DNA of 64,000 nucleotides from Paenibacillus dendrobii (GTDB lineage Bacteria > Bacillota > Bacilli > Paenibacillales > Paenibacillaceae): contig NZ_WUBI01000001.1 in assembly GCF_009807035.1 (NCBI RefSeq), positions 496,001 through 560,000 on the forward strand, read 5' to 3'. This document shows positions 61,573 to 64,000 of the stretch, one piece after another. Position 1 is the first letter of the stretch, and every line of letters begins with the position of its first letter. The position numbers and the translations under genes are program-made. Below the pieces are notes generated by a model that was not told where the DNA came from, made no database searches, and saw only the letters and a program-made list of their open reading frames with translations.

Positions 61573-63762
61573 ATGAAATGCGGTCATATGTTGCGTATCG
61601 TGTTAGGCGCCAGTCTGTTGGCAAGCAGTATCGTCGGTTTGGCACAAACTGCCAAAGCTTCTCTTTCGGATGGTCTAGTTTTGGATTACACGCTAAACCG
61701 TGCTTTTAACGGGATGAGTGAATTTGTTGATAAGACAGCGGATCTGGGCACGGTTTCCGGCTTAAGCCAAGGTTCGGTTGCGGTTAAGTTCAAAACAACC
61801 AGTACGGCGCAGGCCAAAACCTTTCTTAGCGCTTCGGATACGTCAGACCCGTCCAGCAATCTTTCATTTACGATGAACAACGGGACTGTTTACTTTGAGA
61901 ATAGGGAGAACGGCGTTTACGCCACCCAAATCAGCGCATCAGGGGCTTACAATGACGGGAGCTGGCATACCGCGGTGCTAACCGTGAACAGCTCAGGAAC
62001 AAAAATGTATGTGGATGGAAGCATAAAAGGCACATCTGATTCAACAGCGTTCATGTTGAACGTAACCAATCTGAACGGCATGTGGGTCGGCAAAAACGTT
62101 GATAACGGCGGCAGCCAATGGTTCTACGGAGGCGAAATGGACTATGTAAAAGTATATAACCGCGCACTTACAGACACGGAAGCCCAGCAGCTTGCGGGAA
62201 CCCTTCCGGACCTCGTGGCGACATACACAATCCATCAGTCGTTTAACGGCACAAGCGATTTCTTGGACAAAACGGGCGATTTAAGCGTCGTCTCGGGGCT
62301 AAGTCAAGGAGCCATTGCCGTGAAATTCAAAACGACCAGCACGGCACAGGCCAAAACCTTCCTGAGCGCATCCGATACATCGGACCCGTCCAGTAATATC
62401 TCGTTTACGATGAACAACGGGACAGTGTATTTTGAAAACAGGGAAAATAATGCGTATGCGACCCGCATCAGCGCCGCAGGTACCTATAACGACGGGAACT
62501 GGCACACGGCCATTCTGAATGTAGGAAGCACGGGCAGCAAAATTTATATTGACGGATATGAGAAGGTAACTTCGCCGTCTATCGCATTTTTTACGAACGT
62601 AACGAATCTCAGCGGCATGTGGGTCGGCAAAAACGTCGACAACGGCGGCAGCCAGTGGTTCTATAATGGCGAGCTGGACTTCATTAATCTGTATTCCAAT
62701 CCGCTCTCCGATAATCAGATCAAGCAAATCAGCAGCACATTTCAAGATACCATTCTGTTCGATATCAACGACGGGAAAGGGTACGCCCAGTACCGGATTC
62801 CTAGCATCGCGGTCATGACTGACGGCACGGTTCTGACCGTTGTCGAAGGACGTTCGGGTGGCGACCAAACACCAACGGATCTCGTGCTCAGACGCAGTAC
62901 GGACGGCGGTAAAACTTTCTCTGACAACGTGATTCTGGCACCTGGGAAATCACAGGGATTTGCAGAAATGAATCCGATGCTGCTGGCGGAAAATACGGGC
63001 AGTACCGTCCATCTGCTGTGGAGCCGCTGGAAGTGGGGCAATTGCCAGTACTTCATTCGCACCAGCCATGATAATGGCGTTACGTGGGACGCGGCAAGAG
63101 ACATTACCAGCGTGCTGAACGCCTACAAGGATCCTGCCAACCCGAATTACTTCGCCAATCTGTCCGGGGCCGGCATGGGGCCGGGCCACGGTATTCAACT
63201 GAAGGATGGAACGCTGATGGTTCCGATCTATTTCACGACGCCGAACTGGACGAACAGCACCGTAGCAACGATCTACAGCAATGACGGCGGCCTGACCTGG
63301 CAGGCGGGTACCAAAGTACCTAATCCTTCCGGATTCACGAAAATTCACGAAAACATGATGGTAGAGCTTTCGGACGGCAGCCTGATGGCGAATATGAGAA
63401 ATCCGGGCAGCAATTACCGTGCGATATCCACTTCAAGCGGCGTTACGGGTGCCTGGAGTACACCTCATTCCGATCAGGTTCTGATCGATCCGGTTAACGA
63501 AGCCAGCATTCAGCGCTACGATGATTCAACGATACTGTTCACCAACGCGGCAAATTCATCGTCGCGCACACATATGACGATCCGCATGAGCAATGACGAC
63601 GGTGCGACATGGTATAAATCCAAAGAAATTTACGCAGGTTCGAACGGCTACTCGGATATCGGCGTCAGTTCGAACAAGACCATCTACGTTTTCTATGAAA
63701 AACCGGCTTCTCAAAAAATCGCTCTAGCCATCTTTAATAAAGCATGGGTAGAAGCTCCATAA
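61573..63762 (+). CDS. Secreted sialidase (GH33-like) with two LamG domains
   Basis: 729 residues. Signal peptide (IVLGASLLASSIVGLAQTAKA), then two LamG/concanavalin-like domains (~35-213 and ~214-392) that are tandem duplicates 179 codons apart. A six-bladed sialidase propeller fills ~395-729: the YRIPSIA motif at ~406 supplies the catalytic Arg, and four Asp boxes are visible (STDGGKTF, SHDNGVTW, SNDGGLTW, SNDDGATW). It releases sialic acid from glycoconjugates outside the cell. ATG 61573 follows GAGGAG at 11 bases and starts a good signal peptide; longer frames from 61507 begin before another ribosome site. Confidence 0.93.
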   Translation: MKCGHMLRIVLGASLLASSIVGLAQTAKASLSDGLVLDYTLNRAFNGMSEFVDKTADLGTVSGLSQGSVAVKFKTTSTAQAKTFLSASDTSDPSSNLSFTMNNGTVYFENRENGVYATQISASGAYNDGSWHTAVLTVNSSGTKMYVDGSIKGTSDSTAFMLNVTNLNGMWVGKNVDNGGSQWFYGGEMDYVKVYNRALTDTEAQQLAGTLPDLVATYTIHQSFNGTSDFLDKTGDLSVVSGLSQGAIAVKFKTTSTAQAKTFLSASDTSDPSSNISFTMNNGTVYFENRENNAYATRISAAGTYNDGNWHTAILNVGSTGSKIYIDGYEKVTSPSIAFFTNVTNLSGMWVGKNVDNGGSQWFYNGELDFINLYSNPLSDNQIKQISSTFQDTILFDINDGKGYAQYRIPSIAVMTDGTVLTVVEGRSGGDQTPTDLVLRRSTDGGKTFSDNVILAPGKSQGFAEMNPMLLAENTGSTVHLLWSRWKWGNCQYFIRTSHDNGVTWDAARDITSVLNAYKDPANPNYFANLSGAGMGPGHGIQLKDGTLMVPIYFTTPNWTNSTVATIYSNDGGLTWQAGTKVPNPSGFTKIHENMMVELSDGSLMANMRNPGSNYRAISTSSGVTGAWSTPHSDQVLIDPVNEASIQRYDDSTILFTNAANSSSRTHMTIRMSNDDGATWYKSKEIYAGSNGYSDIGVSSNKTIYVFYEKPASQKIALAIFNKAWVEAP
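61672..62745 (+). repeat. 537-bp tandem duplication of LamG domain
   Basis: Two copies inside the sialidase gene, with segments such as FKTTSTAQAKTFLSASDTSD, FTMNNGTVYFENREN and GMWVGKNVDNGGSQWFY identical or nearly so at protein level and with mostly silent base differences. The matching TTCAAAAC occurs at 61789 and 62326. Confidence 0.85.
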
Positions 63763-63772
63763 GCCTATGGAC

Positions 63773-63806
63773 AAAAGCCGCTTTGCAGAAATGCAAGGCG
63801 GCTTTT
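63773..63806 (+). terminator. Terminator of sialidase gene
   Basis: AAAAGCCGCTTTGCA pairs with TGCAAGGCGGCTTTT around GAAA. Confidence 0.85.
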
Positions 63807-63861
63807 GCTGTTGATTCGAAAGGTTCGAAAACGCCATAATACTACAAACTACGGCATAAAC

Positions 63862-63890
63862 TTGTTCATCTGCCTATTTCGAGCTATAAT
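63862..63890 (+). promoter_or_regulatory. Promoter of yebC-family gene
   Basis: TTGTTC (63862-63867), 17 bases, TATAAT (63885-63890). The gene begins 58 bases further on. Confidence 0.7.
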
Positions 63891-63948
63891 ATACCAGTGT
63901 ATTTATAAGACCGAGGTAACGAATCAATAGCGAAAGAGAGCGGAAAAT

Positions 63949-64000
63949 ATGGGTCGTAAATGGAATAATATCAAGGAAAAGAAAGCTTCGAAAGACGCAA
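63949..64000 (+). CDS. YebC/PmpR family protein (YeeI-like), start only
   Basis: Only 17 codons are visible: MGRKWNNIKEKKASKDA. This is the very conserved start of Bacillus YeeI-type YebC proteins, cytoplasmic DNA-binding or ribosome-associated factors of the TACO1 family. ATG 63949 follows GAGAGCGGA. The rest lies outside the window. Confidence 0.9.
   Translation, partial: MGRKWNNIKEKKASKDA

Overview
This 64 kb window looks like a chromosomal segment of a low-to-mid-GC, spore-former-type Firmicute, most probably Paenibacillus. This is an inference from gene content and style, not a database match. The supporting signs are strong AGGAGG ribosome sites, frequent TTG starts, Bacillus-type gene sets (queCDEF with a preQ1 riboswitch, fadR/fadF/fadN/fadA/fadE, hemY, a YeeI-like YebC protein), S-layer homology domains, tandem chitin/cellulose monooxygenases and a secreted sialidase. 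I see no rRNA, tRNA, insertion sequence, prophage or CRISPR array.

Layout. 1-4401 (minus): 5' part of a giant DUF11-repeat surface protein, apparently starting at a rare ATT codon. 4586-5834: ArsR-controlled operon (DUF3052, SRPBCC, ArsR) with two 12-bp operator palindromes. 5883-7982 (minus): SufR-like regulator, 7Fe/8Fe ferredoxin and Mrp/SalA ATPase. 8434-10770: truncated haemoglobin, FMN reductase, VanY-type carboxypeptidase. 10785-13148: structured leader, selD and mnmH (selenouridine tRNA pathway). 13326-16119: UgtP-type glycosyltransferase and a DUF1835 protein. 16191-20835: TetR/SDR divergent pair, MFS/MocR divergent pair and a small basic protein. 20967-23369: secreted YcdB-type protein with three SLH domains. 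23621-26383: arsR-arsB followed by a membrane-anchored protein and a two-helix ion channel with an unusual filter. 26575-31914: hemY, small membrane protein, an ECF sigma factor fused to a C39/BtrH-like domain, WYL regulator, RibD/DHFR-like reductase. 31945-34161: large glycosyltransferase. 34387-37085: queF-queE-queD-queC under a preQ1-I riboswitch. 37203-39055: azoreductase and HAD phosphatase.

39270-52168 is a complete fatty-acid beta-oxidation locus. etfA, etfB and fadR read leftward from a promoter carrying a perfect FadR box. fadF, fadN, fadA, fadE, an acyl-CoA ligase, a hotdog thioesterase and an SCP2 protein read rightward. Electrons would pass from FadE to EtfAB to the membrane Fe-S protein FadF. 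A nearby fadH-like dienoyl-CoA reductase (53560-54414) is immediately followed by an aminoglycoside 6-adenylyltransferase gene.

54658-64000 holds a 14-helix-type MFS exporter, a 2Fe-2S ferredoxin, two tandem AA10 lytic polysaccharide monooxygenases, another MFS transporter, a sialidase with duplicated LamG-type domains and the start of a yebC-family gene. Possible CcpA (cre) sites precede the second monooxygenase and the sialidase. The most original items are the sigma-factor fusion, the ATT start, the GHPN channel filter and the terminator lying inside a small reading frame.
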